Shown in pieces: positions 37,721 through 49,170 of a DNA stretch of 64,000 nt. Positions within the stretch are counted from its first letter, which is position 1. Each line of letters begins with the position of its first letter. Source of the stretch: Cinclus cinclus. Lineage: Eukaryota > Chordata > Aves > Passeriformes > Cinclidae. The stretch covers positions 23,765,620 to 23,829,619 of the forward strand of contig NC_085046.1 in assembly GCF_963662255.1 (NCBI RefSeq). The letters run 5' to 3'. The position numbers were made by a program, and so were the translations under genes. The notes beneath the pieces are model-generated. The model searched no databases, had not been told where the DNA came from, and saw nothing but the letters and a program-made list of their open reading frames with translations.

Positions 37721-40700
37721 TCTGACAATGCAGATAAAAGAATAATGTTGGTAAATCTGTATTATTCTCAGTCACTCAGTGGGACTTCTTTGTGCTCAAC
37801 ACCTCTGTGAAAGTGCCTCTTAGACACCAAAAATATTAGACACCAGGAACTTTTAAAATGCAAACCTATATCCTATGGTATTATCAGGCTTTTAAAGGAT
37901 ATGTGCTTATTTTCCACTCGGATTGTTTGCTACCTGTTAGAGAAATGGGAGCACCATCTTTAAAACCTGGCAGCTTCTGATGTTTTGGGGCAAGGAGACA
38001 GTGCTGTGCCCTCTGCCAAGCTGGGGAAGTCTCTCTGCAGGGCTGAGTAATGTTCCTGCTACTGATGCAGCAGGGCTAAAGGAGCTCAGCCTGCCAGGAT
38101 TCATCAACAAACTGTCCTTGCAGAAATGTCAGTGAGAAAACCATGCTGGGAAGGGAAGCTGCAGCAGCTTTACCCGCCCACAGGTTAATGCCACCACGTG
38201 TGATGTGTGCTTTTGTCACCTTCTGAGAAGAGGCTGCCCAGACACTTCCTCTCACGCCAGCCAATGTAGAACATCCATAGGTAATTCTAGACACCCACTT
38301 CCATTTTCCCACATAGCTGCTCTACAGACTCGGTAGAAGTATTCAGGAGCATCTTAGAATCAGCTGGGATGCAGTTTTTGAATATGCTAAAAATGAGTGG
38401 ATTGATAAATCTCTTAAATATTTGTGCTGCATATGATTGTGTGTTAAGGGAAATACTTTTTTCTTTAACTCAAGTAATTGTAGCTGGAGTCTGTAATTAG
38501 TCTTATCTGTAAGCTAAAGAGTTGTTGTTTGCATACTTTTTAACTTTGGTAAAAAATTCAAGCAGGAACTAGGTGTTATGTGTAACAAAAGCGTTCAAGT
38601 AAAAGCATCAGACAGGAATGAAGGCTCCTGAGCTCTGAAGAGGTAAGAGATGGTGATAGAGGATGACAATAAAAATGTGGTTCAGGAAGAGCCTTACGTG
38701 ACACTTGAGTAGGTTTTCAGCCTTTAAAGGTGCTGGTCAGTGACAGGGGGTGAAACATTCCCTTCTCTCTTCAGTGGTCTGAGGCAGGTTTAGGCAAATT
38801 TCTGTGGTTTTCTTTTGATCACATATAATTTCCAAAAATGATGATGAGTTGAATTGAATTATTATTAAATTATATTTAGTACTACTGTAAAAGTTTCCTA
38901 CAACTTATTTCTGACCAACTTGACCCCACATGTACCCAAATTGATTGACAGAATATTTACTGACTTTAGGAGCAGCAAAAATGAGCACAGTTCTTTGTTT
39001 AAATGTGTAGGATGAAGGCAAAAGCTGTGGAAACACTTGCCCCATTAAAATTACTTCTGCTGGTGTCTCTTCATGTGTGACATACATGACATCACTAAAG
39101 AACTCCTTCATGCAATATTAAGTTTTAATGGCCATTCAATGAAAGTCATATACGGATCATGTAAGAATAATTTTAAAAGGCAGGAGGAATAGATCTTTTA
39201 TTATTACTACTTGTATATCAATTATTTAACAATTTTTTTTACTACCTGTGCTGTGAAAGCTGATGCTTTTGGAGAACATGGTTCATGATGTTTAAAATCA
39301 AGTGCCAGCTCACAAATTCAAGATAGGCACTGTGCTAAATACCAGTGTATGACATAAACACTCGTGTTGCTTTCTGGATGATAATATTTTATCAGATTTC
39401 TGTATATGGTATGTCAATGAATATTATTTCTTCAGAGGACTCATGTGATATACATAACCTTTTTTTCTTTACAATTAAAGCAAAATTATGTTCAGGGCAT
39501 GGTTCATTGTCACTAGATGTGCAAAATGAAGATTTTTTTTCTACTTTTATGCAATTCAAGTCACCAAGCAACATATTGCAATGAAGACTGGAAAAAGGTC
39601 ACAATACTTAGAAAATTATTTGGACAGTACAACTTTAAAAATATGTCACTTCCATGTAGATACTAGTAATACCACAGCAGTAATCCTTCAGTTTAAATCT
39701 AACCATATACTATGAAATATCTATGTAATAGCAATCAATGTGCTGTGTTTACACTGAGAGAAAACATAGGCAGTTTTTCTATAGAAAATAAGTAAATACA
39801 AACACTTTTGAAGTCAAGGATTTTTTTAGAAGCTCATGAGTAACAAAAATTGGAATTCTGCTGGGGAGTCTTACAGCTGTAAAAATATGAGCTCTAAATA
39901 AAAGTAAGTGAATATTTGAAAACTAAAATATGTACTTGTTCTCTTTTCTTTATTAAATCATTTAATTTCAAACTTATTCTTAGAGTAATTCATTTAAGGA
40001 ATCTGGATAAAATTCTGAAAAAACTTAGAAATCTTCAAGAGCAAAAAATAAGTTTGTACTACAATGGAAATCCTGGAATATCTCAGGGTTTTTTCAGACA
40101 AATTGGTTATCATATTCAGAAATATTGTTACTCTGGGTCAAGTCTATCTGCTTGCTTCAATAGCAGCCATGCTAATTGTCTCCTGGCAACTGTTTCAAAT
40201 ATGCCCTGTGGGGTTTTGACAAGTCCTTTTCTTCTTTGGCACCTGGCTTACTCCTCTGACTTTGAGAGAATTGTGTGTTTTCCATAAAGACAGCAAGAGC
40301 CAGTCCTTTATATCTAAATTTAATTTACTTACTGAAGGTGTTTTATTTCACCTGAGGTATGGAATAATCAGTAAAGTTTCATGCACAACATAAAGGGAAA
40401 AAATACCAGTGAATACAGCAGGTAAGGCTTATCTTTTTGAAAAATTCCTGTCAAAGTGTTCAAAATTAACCCACAGAACAATGTGCCACCAGTATCCACC
40501 AATCACAGATTAAAAAAAGATAAAAATATCTTTATACAGCCTTTGTCACGCATCCTTCCCTCTGAATCATACAGAGAGCAATGGGAACATTGCCCAGTGC
40601 CCAGAGCAACATTTTGCTTTTGTGCTCTGATATTTACCACAGCGAATCCTTCTGGCATTTTCTTTCCTTACCAAAGAACGGTGCCAAATATTTTGCTAGG

Positions 40701-43518
40701 AAGAAGTCTTGTGTTCTTCAAACTTACAGAAAACAGAATGACTTTTAGTCTTTGGCCAGCTTGTGCTGAGTCACAAAAGTCAAACCTTGCTTTAAGTTCT
40801 ACAAGCATTGGTGTTTGGGTTTTGCTCTGAGAAACCCATTGCTGGTTCATGACTCCACGCAGAGTGTAGAGGTGTCACATCAAAGCTGTCCAGGTGCCAT
40901 AGAGTGTGCAGGGTGCACTGGCCACCACTATCCATGTGCTCAAATATGCTCAGATCTTTGGGAAGAACAGCGTCTCTAAAGCATGACAGCAATGACACTT
41001 CAGAAATTATACTGCTGGTGGGTGCTGAAGCCATACAATTCATGCATGATTGCATGACAAAAGAGTCCACAGTGAAGGTAGACAAAAGGCTAACTGCTTT
41101 GTCATCAGCTTTTTGATTGGGAAAATAACAGGAAGGGTATCTTTATAGCTAACCACAAGATTACCAGATTCCCTAGGCTTCCAACTACAGCTTTGCTGAT
41201 CCAGCACTAAAACACCAGTCAGAAGATAGACTTGGATGCTGAAAATTGCCTGATGTTTTTTCCATAATTCTGTTCTACATAATTATACCATTAATACCTA
41301 TATTTAGTCTTTTCACAGTTATGCCCTGATGTAGACATAAGAACACTATTTTCTTTGCAGTTTTACTGCAGTTAAGGGGAAAAGAGCACTTTCTGCTCTG
41401 CCTAATGCAAATTAAAAGCCCATTCTGAACATTATGTCAACTATAGATCAAGTGTTTGCTGGCAGCACTAAAAAAGATATTTTTTTCTGTGTAAGAAAAC
41501 CAAACTTAATCCATCAGATTTAAGGGATGTAATGAATATTCAGACAGGACTTGGGGAGCAAACATTGCATGATCCTCCATCCAAGCATGCCTAAGACAAA
41601 CAGATCCTATATCCAGGAGCAAAAATTCACCCTTGACAGTGGAGGCAACAGAAGTGAGTGTAACAATCATTTGTGCAGAGCTTTGAGACAATGGTTTCTA
41701 GGAATAAGAAGAATTGGACAGTGATGGTGCCTGAAGAAAGAGAAAAGGAGACCAAAATTGGAAACACTGAAGACAACTGGATGCTACAGGAGGCCTCATG
41801 AATTGGTAGACTCTGATGTAAGTGGGGTCTACAGTGAAGCCCTGTCTACCAGCAGGTGGAGATTGCAGCTGGAGATCATGGAAGAGCTCAGCTAGGGCTT
41901 TTGGAGTCATGGAAGAGAGGAAATGGTGCATGAACAACTCCAAAGTTTCTGACCCCCAGAAAAGTTTTCTGAACAGTAATATGAGAGCTGATCTCTGGAA
42001 ATGTGTAATAATTTAAAAAAATGCTGATATCATTAACTGAAACTCAGCAGAAGAAATATAATTTCATATTGTTGTGCTGCAGTAATAGTATTTGAAGAAA
42101 TAGCAGAGAAAAATAACTTTTCATTTTATGATATTTTTTATTTTATGGATGACATGACTTCTGTGTAAAGTCTAACCTGGTTAGAGAACCCAGTGTCATG
42201 AAAACATATTAAAGACTGAAAGACTGTCAGCCACCTTTAGAGAATTCAAATCTTCCTCTTAAAGTTCCAGTCCTTTTACCTTCATCCATTTTAGATGGTG
42301 CTTTTGGAGCAAGTAATTACAGACATTCTTGGAAATGCTTACAGTGTAAGATTCTCCCAAAGGTGAGTAAATGTACTGTTCAATTAAAATATAAAGGTAT
42401 CTTGAGAATAAAACTCCTACCCTCAACAAGGATATTAATTAAGTTTGCATTATCTTAACATGTTAAAAAATGGCCTGGAAATGGTTGCAGCAATTTTTAG
42501 TAGTTTCCCAGGATCTGAGCATTGCAGTTTCCCATTCAATGCTCGGTATTTTTATTTGGAAGAATACTGTGAAATGTCTGTATCTGCCACCTGAAGGTCA
42601 TGTCCTTCCACTGCTAATAACCTGTAGTATTTCTGCCATCTTCCTATTAGGAGTCTTTGTTATTGCAAAATAACTGAAATAAAGTTTCCAGGAAGGAGGC
42701 AGAAATATTTATATAATCCCATTTCTACTACAATGAATTGTCAATTTGTTGACATATATGACCATTAATGAGGAAAATAAACAAAAAATTATATACACCC
42801 CCAAAACAAACTGTCATGATTTAGCCTTGATATTTATTGAAAAATGAGGAGACTGTCAGGAAAACAAAGTAAGTAATGCAGAAATTGTTTTGCGAAGACA
42901 TGAAAGAGCTTATGTAAGTGCATGAAGCATGTGGATTCAGGCAGACATTAAACAGGAGAATACACAGTGCCGAAAATGTTGCCATTTATTGATAAATCAT
43001 TGTGGGTTTGGCTGCTTGACAGCATACTGGAAAGAAATCTGCTAGGAACATTCAGAGCTGGAAGTCTATGTAACATAGACACGTACAAAGAAAAATATTA
43101 CCCTCATCTATTTCTCAAATATGTGATAAACCTTTGGACATATTTCTGAATTATTTGCAGCACTGGTATCTTAGTTCAGACACCTGATCTACAAAAATCT
43201 AAGTTCTTGTGATTTCATCTGACCAAGCTTTTTCATTTTCTCATATTGTGGTGACAAAACTGGCACCTGCCACAGGAACAAGGATGTAGCTTGCATTTGC
43301 TGGAAGATGGAGAGGTGCAGATTTAGCTGATTTCAGCACAGGCTACAAATGATCTGCGGGCCATTCTCAGGAAACTTACTTCTTCCTGGAAAAATGGAGA
43401 AAACAGTAAAATTTATTCTATCTTTATCTATTTTGGTTGTAAACTCTTCATAGCAAGAGACTGCCATTTGGTATTGACTTGCAGAAAAACTGGGCCATCA
43501 CTTCCCTAGTGGCTTTGA
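37721..43518. other. Unique non-coding DNA, no gene found
   Basis: About 5.8 kb. GC-richer stretches lie at about 37,960-38,340 and 40,850-41,100. Two frames of 123 and 124 codons (39916-40287 and 40456-40830, plus strand) have no recognisable domain and no supporting context. A possible relic of an LTR near 41,820-41,990 is too diverged to call. The last bases (GGTAC, 43519-43523) are the left copy of the next LTR's target-site duplication. Confidence 0.6.
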
Positions 43519-43523
43519 GGTAC

Positions 43524-44109
43524 TGTCATGGTTTAAGCCCAGCTGGCAACTCAGCCCCATAGAGCCACTTGCTCACTCCTCCCCAGGTCAGATGGGGTAC
43601 AGAATCAGAAGGGTGAAAGTGAGAAAACTCCTGTTTGGGGTAAAGACATTTTAATAGGTAAAGCAAAAGCTGTGCAGGCAAACAAAGCAAGAAAAAGAAT
43701 TCAATTCACTTTCCATGGTCAAGCAGAGGATCAGCTATGTCCATGACATCAGGGCTCCAAGATGCATAACAGTGGCTTTTTAAAACACAAATGTCACCAC
43801 TCCAAACATTCCCCTCCTTCTTCCACATCTTCATATGTTGAGAATGTTGCCATATGGTCCGAGATACCTCTTGGGTCAATTTGGGTCAGTTTTCTTGGCT
43901 GTGCTCTCCTCCAGCCTCCCCTGCACCCCTGTCCCACTTGCTGGCGTGGCAGTGTGAGAAGCAGAACAGACCTTGACGATGTGCAAGAGCTGCACAGCAA
44001 TAGAAAAAACATTGCTGGGTTATCATTACTGTTTCCAGCACAAATACAAAACAGCAACACACCACCTGTGGTAGATGAAATTAACTGTATCCTTGCCAAA
44101 ACCAACACA
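43524..44109 (-). mobile_element. Solo LTR of an ERVL-type endogenous retrovirus (586 bp)
   Basis: On the plus strand it runs from TGTCATGGTTTAAGCC to CCAAAACCAACACA, with TG...CA ends. It is flanked by a perfect 5-bp duplication, GGTAC, at 43519-43523 and 44110-44114. The sequence follows an abundant avian LTR family I know, which starts TGTGTTGGTTTTGGC in its own orientation; that puts this copy on the minus strand. A polyadenylation signal ATTAAA is present on the minus strand at 43650-43655. Where relatives carry a TATA box (CATATAAA), this copy reads CATATGAA around 43,832-43,839, so the promoter is probably dead. Few CpGs remain (three by hand count), suggesting an older insertion than the LTR at 19.6 kb. 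No internal viral genes remain. Confidence 0.95.
43650..43655 (-). promoter_or_regulatory. LTR polyadenylation signal (ATTAAA)
   Basis: The plus strand reads TTTAAT, the complement of the common variant polyadenylation signal ATTAAA. It lies about 125 bp before the 3' end of the LTR in the LTR's own orientation, which is a plausible place for the R/U5 boundary. No transcript evidence is available. Confidence 0.45.
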
Positions 44110-44849
44110 GGTACAAGGGCAGGACATAAGTTATCAGCTGTAGGGCTGCCTTGTTTGTCATTGGCCCTGACTTACCACTCCCACAGTTCCAACACTCAAT
44201 TTTTTAGGAGTTTGCCACTTCCTAGCAGAGTAGAAAGGACAAGTGAGGAAAGAGTCCATTTATATCACCAGCCTACAGCACAGATGATGCTGGCAATGTT
44301 TTCTCCTAAAATACTTAATACTTATCTGTCAGTTAAAGTCAACCAAAGGTCTGCAGTGCTGCACACATGGGCTGTTTCATTCCTCAGCCAAGCAGAACCT
44401 TGGCAAGACCACATCCCAGAGCAGCTGCCTGCACCATGTCTTGTGTTTTTCCTGTTTACTGAACAGAGAAATTGAGACAGAAAAGGCTTTAGTTCTGTTT
44501 TGAATTCAAAGAAAGAGAATTAGCGAAGGTTAGGAGAAGTGATTGCCTACAAAAGACACAAGAGCATTCATCAAAGTGAGGCATCATTCTTATCCTGTTC
44601 TTAATGCTCTAATGATTCATTCATGGATATAACTCTTATTTCCCAGGACTGTCCTCTCTCTCTCTCCCCATCAGAATTCAGTCTTGTGTCCAAAGAAATT
44701 GTTTTTCTCTGGAAAAAAAAGTCTCTATATAAGACAGCAAATACTACTGAGACTTCTTTTTTAAATAAAAATGTATCAATTCTAATAATACAACTTGCCA
44801 CTATTTGGAACTCCCTAGCATCAGCATTTTGGGAAAATTTGTTGATAAA

Positions 44850-44855
<6 letters not shown>

Positions 44856-44880
<25 letters not shown>
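44856..44880. repeat. (AT)n dinucleotide microsatellite, 12.5 units
   Basis: Twenty-five bases of perfect alternating AT following CTAC. Uninterrupted AT repeats of this size are usually polymorphic. On either strand a frame reads it as Ile-Tyr repeats, which explains local shadow frames. Confidence 0.97.
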
Positions 44881-45373
44881 GTCAAACTTATTACTGGCCA
44901 AACCATTAATGGATTTTTAGCATGTGTGAAGTTGCAGTTTTTGTAGAGAACTGGCTGAACTTTGAGCTGATTTGACCACTTCAGAGAAAAAAAGTTGAGT
45001 GAGGACCCCTGTTCCTGACTGAGGTGGTAGAGAGGAGAGGTCGTGGGCCTTTACAGGTGGGAAAATGAGTCTGGGCTGCCTGCCTATTTCCCCTGGGAGA
45101 ATGTTATTTTTTTTTTAATCTCTATCACTTGAGAGAATCTGTTACTTATAAAAGATACGCCATTCACTCCTGAAAATACTGTGGCAGCCCCAGAGATTCA
45201 CTTTCTCAGAGGAGTGCTCCCAACTCTATCTTTGCTTTGGAAGAGGAGCCATCCCTAACTTCCCCTCGGTGCATTGTTAGAAAGCTCTGATATTAAAAGT
45301 CAAGAGCTGGCATTTCCAGAGTTCAGTATGTGCACATTACTTTGGTAAGTTTATGGCACTGATGAAAACATTC

Positions 45374-45389
45374 TTTTTTTTTTTTTTTT
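45374..45389. repeat. T16 homopolymer
   Basis: A run of 16 thymines. On the minus strand it is a poly(A) run, but no transcript-like sequence precedes it on that strand. Confidence 0.9.
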
Positions 45390-46150
45390 CATTGATTCTT
45401 TCCTACAAAATTCACAGGACTTCAGATAGGGATGCTGTTCTTTCTGCCAAAGGACATTGTGTGAATCTGACAAGTATTTCAGCCACCCAAACTAGAACAG
45501 TCAGAATGTTGGTAATATTTCACTTATCCTTTCAGAAGTGCTGACAGTTTTTCATATTGCCCTTTCAATATTTTCAAAGATTCAGAGTGGCCTTGGAAAA
45601 ATCTTGTGATAATCTGTCTCATAAAAGTGTGCTGTATAAATGGAAGAAATTTTGATGAGCACATGAAAAAATTGAAATGAGATGAGGTATGAATGGTCTT
45701 GGGCACAACAACACTAAGTGAAGAAGAAAGTGTCAATTGGGGCTAAAGAAGAGGAGAGAAAAATTCTTTCAGGCCAGAAAAGGGAAAAGCTGATCAAAAC
45801 TATATACTTGACCCAGCAGAGCGAGAAGAGTAAAATAGAAGGGACTGAACAGAGGAATTCAGCTGAGCTCCTCCCAGTGGATGAAAATGGACAGGCTTAC
45901 TGAAAATTTTACACAGAACTTTTTCTTTGGGAGAAAGGAGATAGACTGAGAATAATCAAGTACATATTTCTAACAACATTTTTTTCCCAACTCTCCAGCT
46001 GAACTATGACTTGACAGATTCCTCCCCTAGGATATAATTCAAAGTCGAGTGGATGAATTGAATTATTTTCAGGTTGTGTATTTCTACTTGTCTCACTTAT
46101 AGGCTGACTATAGGAAAGCTCTTATTTTTGAGCACACTCTTTATTCTATA

Positions 46151-46182
46151 TTTGATCTGAAATTTGATCTGATTTGATCTGA
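46151..46182. repeat. Three copies of the 10-mer TTTGATCTGA
   Basis: Perfect copies lie at 46151-46160, 46163-46172 and 46173-46182, with two extra A between the first and second. This is a small tandem expansion of unknown age and no apparent function. Confidence 0.92.
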
Positions 46183-47221
46183 AAAGATAAAATGATTCAT
46201 CAGTCATCTGATAGTCAGCAACTCTAGCTAAGCAAGTATTTTAAACATTATCATTGTTAATACATTTTTTTTTTTAGTAATCTGAGCTTAACTACCAAAT
46301 AGACCTAAAGAACTATGACAAGCAAAATAAAACTAGAATTCTATGAACTAAGGCAAATGAGAGCCATAATGAATGCCTTCTCTTTTTTTGAACTGCTCAA
46401 TAGGCATTGCTTATATAGATTGAGATACGGACAAGTAAGATGCCATGAGATCACTACCTGCATCACCTGAGGCCTTCTGAATATGGCCATGTTAATGGGA
46501 TTTTTCACCCTAGCCTACCAGGAAACATGGTTAAAAGTAAGGTTGAATAATTATGGCTCTTTTTATCTAAGCACGTAAAAACTGCAAAGTGTGACATGAA
46601 TAATGTGGAGCTTATTGTCAGAAGTTATGGTTTTTCTGTGATGCTAGTACTCATCTAAAATAAACACATTACAAAAACAAAAATGGAGCAGAACAATTGC
46701 AAAACAATTGTTGAATACAAATACATTCTTAGTCACCTCAGCAATAAAATAGGTTTTAACATGTTCCCAGGTCTAAAAATTGAGTGTTTTTCAAGTGGGG
46801 GTTTTACACCCAACAATCTGGATGGGAAGACTGATCTGTGTTTTGACCTGATCTCCATAACTTGATAAGGATGTTGTGTTATAGCAGAAGTGGCAGTAGC
46901 CTGATGGCTTTCTTTCGTGTTTTTCTAAAGAAATGTAGTTGATTTTTGTATGGCTTCCTCCCTAGAAGTTTAGGCACACCTTGAGCCAATCAATGTCTTT
47001 TCTGAGGGAAATGAAGGTTCCAGTTGCAGATAGCAAAGCAGAAAAATAAAAAGCATCGATATTGTGTAAATCAGGATCTCACCACTTGTGCATCTGGTTA
47101 AACACGTAAACTACACAGCCGCACCCATTGGAAAACACATAGTAGCAAACAAACATCTGAAAAAGTTTGTTTTAAGAGATTTGGTCCTATTGTTATACCA
47201 TTCTACTTGTCTTTGTTGTGA

Positions 47222-47355
47222 GATATAAGAAAAAAATTCTTCATCATGAGATCAACTTAACATTGGAGAAGGTTACAAGTTGTGAAATGTCCCTCATTGA
47301 AAAATATAAAATACTTGGATTGACAGGGCCCTAGATAACCTGATCTAAGGGCTCC
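47222..47355 (+). mobile_element. Old CR1 3' fragment, sense
   Basis: The stretch aligns by eye with the CR1 region that reads 'AAAAATTCTTCAC.GTGAG' and then 'CATTGGAACAGGCTGCCCAG': here AAAAAAATTCTTCATCATGA, then CATTGGAGAAGGTTACAAGT. It continues with GTGAAATGTCCCTCATTGA (family: GTGGAATCTCCATCCTTGGA) and GATAACCTGATCTAAGG (family: GGCAACCTGCTCTAG). It stops before the CR1 tail repeats. Divergence is considerable, so it is an old relic without coding capacity. Confidence 0.75.
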
Positions 47356-48322
47356 AGGCAAACTTGAAAGAACCTCTTGGAGCAGCAGGCAGAGTATGTG
47401 GTAGGGTGCTGCCAATGAGGCTGGTCAGGGCCATTAAGTACTATTGGTGGCCTTAGGGTCCTGACAGATTCCATAAGGTGTGATGTTCTTAACAAAAATC
47501 TGCTGTTTCAACTGTGAATAACATATCACTAAAGATGCTGTTCTTAAACTCATTATTGGTTTTGGATTTAGACTGAAAACTAGAAAAGATTATGCACACA
47601 TATATGAACACATTAAATTATGGGTTGTTTTTTTTTTTTGTCGGAGATTGAGTTATGACTATATGCTCCAGCCAAGCCCCATGCAGTAGTGCCAGTGAAT
47701 CCTTTACATAGCAGAAAGGAAGATTAACTAGATTCTGCCTTGATTCAGCCCTTCTCCTTCAGGATATTTAAACATAACAGTTCTATAATTAATAGAGAGA
47801 AAGATGCATCTCTAAAGGGGATTCCAGTGCACCCAAAATTTGGATGTCCCAAGGTACAGTTGGAACATCCAGACCATGTGTTCTGCATGGATTTCTTTAT
47901 GTTTTGTACATGAAAAAATATCTTAGCTGTCTTTTTTGTCAGGTACTAGCTTTCAAACACAGAAATTCAAGCAGTTGCTGATGCATCAATCAATATATAC
48001 AATACATTAATTATACATCTGATACATTAGGGTGGCGACCACTTGTGCCATGTAATCGTTCTCCTGCTCTCCAGCTGATTCTTGAATTAGAGGGCCACAG
48101 GCTAAACTAGTAATGTTCTTGTTATATCACCAGTAGCAGTAGCATTGCAGCTAGTGAGCAATCACTTCTTGGCATTCATTAGCATTTTATGCAGTGCATA
48201 CCTTGAGGGAACACCTGGTTACTAATTTACTTTTGCTTCTTCCATAGCCATTTAACAACTTCTAAAGTGTGCTATTGACACTCAGGAATGAATACTGCCT
48301 AAGGGACAATGTGTTTAAAATA
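47356..48322. other. Unique non-coding spacer
   Basis: About 970 bp between CR1 relics. It contains a T12 run at 47628-47639. No gene, RNA or further repeat is recognised. Confidence 0.6.
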
Positions 48323-48455
48323 CAATAATAGAAGAGTTTGGGTTGGAAGGGCCCTTTAGAGGTCACCTAGTCCAACCCCTGTGTGATGAGCAGGGGCATT
48401 TTAGGCTAACCCGGGTTGCCCTGAGCCCCACCCAATGTAACTTGTTTCCAGTGTC
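48323..48455 (-). mobile_element. CR1 3' fragment, antisense
   Basis: The degenerate tail TACAATAATAGAAGAGTTTGG is followed by GGTTGGAAGGGCCCTTTAGA, GGTCACCTAGTCCAACCCC and GATGAGCAGGGGCATTTTAG. It ends near GCCCTGAGCCCCACCCAATG, with a small deletion before TTTCCAGTG. The order and wording are those of the antisense CR1 3' end. It is about 130 bp long and 5'-truncated. Confidence 0.92.
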
Positions 48456-48778
48456 TAGTAGAAGAGCAGGAAAAGGTTATAGCAAAATAAGCCTAGAATG
48501 TGACAGAAACAATCTTCAGGTAGAATAAAGTTGACCATTTTACATTACTTCAGTCATTTTGTGTAAAGTGCCTCAACACAAGCTGGACTGACTCAGTGTC
48601 TCTTCCATGGTCAAACTATGGTCAGGCAAAGAGCCTCAATTTAAGGCTTTTTAGCTTAAATTCAAGCTGCTTTAGAAAGTAAACCCTAACTTTTGCCCCC
48701 TGTATAACACACAGTGTAAATGTGACTTACAATAACTCATGGTGCGATTCTTTAGGTGGTCTAAAGGTCTAAATGCAA
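48456..48778. other. Spacer between two outward-facing CR1 ends
   Basis: About 320 bp of AT-rich sequence between an antisense and a sense CR1 3' end. No internal CR1 sequence is recognisable, so the two flanking pieces are probably independent insertions. No gene is visible. Confidence 0.5.
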
Positions 48779-48853
48779 GACCTGCAGCTGGACCTCAATG
48801 ATCCTTGTGGCTCCCTTCCAACTCAGGAGATTTCATGATTCTGTGATTCTATA
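48779..48853 (+). mobile_element. CR1 3' terminal fragment, sense (about 75 bp)
   Basis: GGACCTCAATGATCCTTGTGG, then CTCCCTTCCAACTCAGGAGA, lead into GATTCTGTGATTCTAT, the CR1 tail repeat. This is the extreme 3' end of the family with almost everything else truncated. Confidence 0.93.
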
Positions 48854-49148
48854 AGAATAAAAGAAGATGAGATGTCAGTGTTCCTCAGTGTGATGGAATA
48901 AGTCTTGGCTCATATCAGCAGATGTCAAGTACAAATATCTGGAACTGCTTTTCTGGTGACAACCTGGGGTCTAAAGAAGATCGTTTGTGTAAAGATCAGT
49001 GCATAAGGCATCATTCAACTAAATCTTCAGATATCTAAGAGCTTATAAATTTGTCTTGGGATAGTATTCTGAAGCATTATTCACAGTCAGTGTTCAGAAG
49101 TTTAGGAACAGAAGATTGCTTGAAAGTGTCAATAAATTGAAATAATAT

Positions 49149-49170
49149 GCAATTCAAATGCAATTCAAAT
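49149..49170. repeat. Perfect 11-bp tandem duplication
   Basis: GCAATTCAAAT occurs twice in direct succession (49149-49159 and 49160-49170). It is a minimal tandem duplication. Confidence 0.9.

Larger units (their letters stand above)
44115..47221. other. Unique non-coding DNA
   Basis: About 3.1 kb without an identifiable gene. The 237-codon plus-strand frame that starts inside the LTR at 43762 ends here at 44475. It is antisense to the LTR in its first part and has no recognisable domain. Simple repeats in the interval are listed separately. Confidence 0.6.

Noticed and set aside
39916..40830. Two plus-strand frames of 123 and 124 codons
   Set aside because: No conserved motif, no shared frame and no gene context; treated as chance frames.
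41820..41990. Possible relic of another avian LTR (AGCAGGTGGAG and GCTGGAGATCATGGAAG words)
   Set aside because: Word similarity only; no TG...CA ends, no duplication, and too diverged to separate from chance without an alignment.
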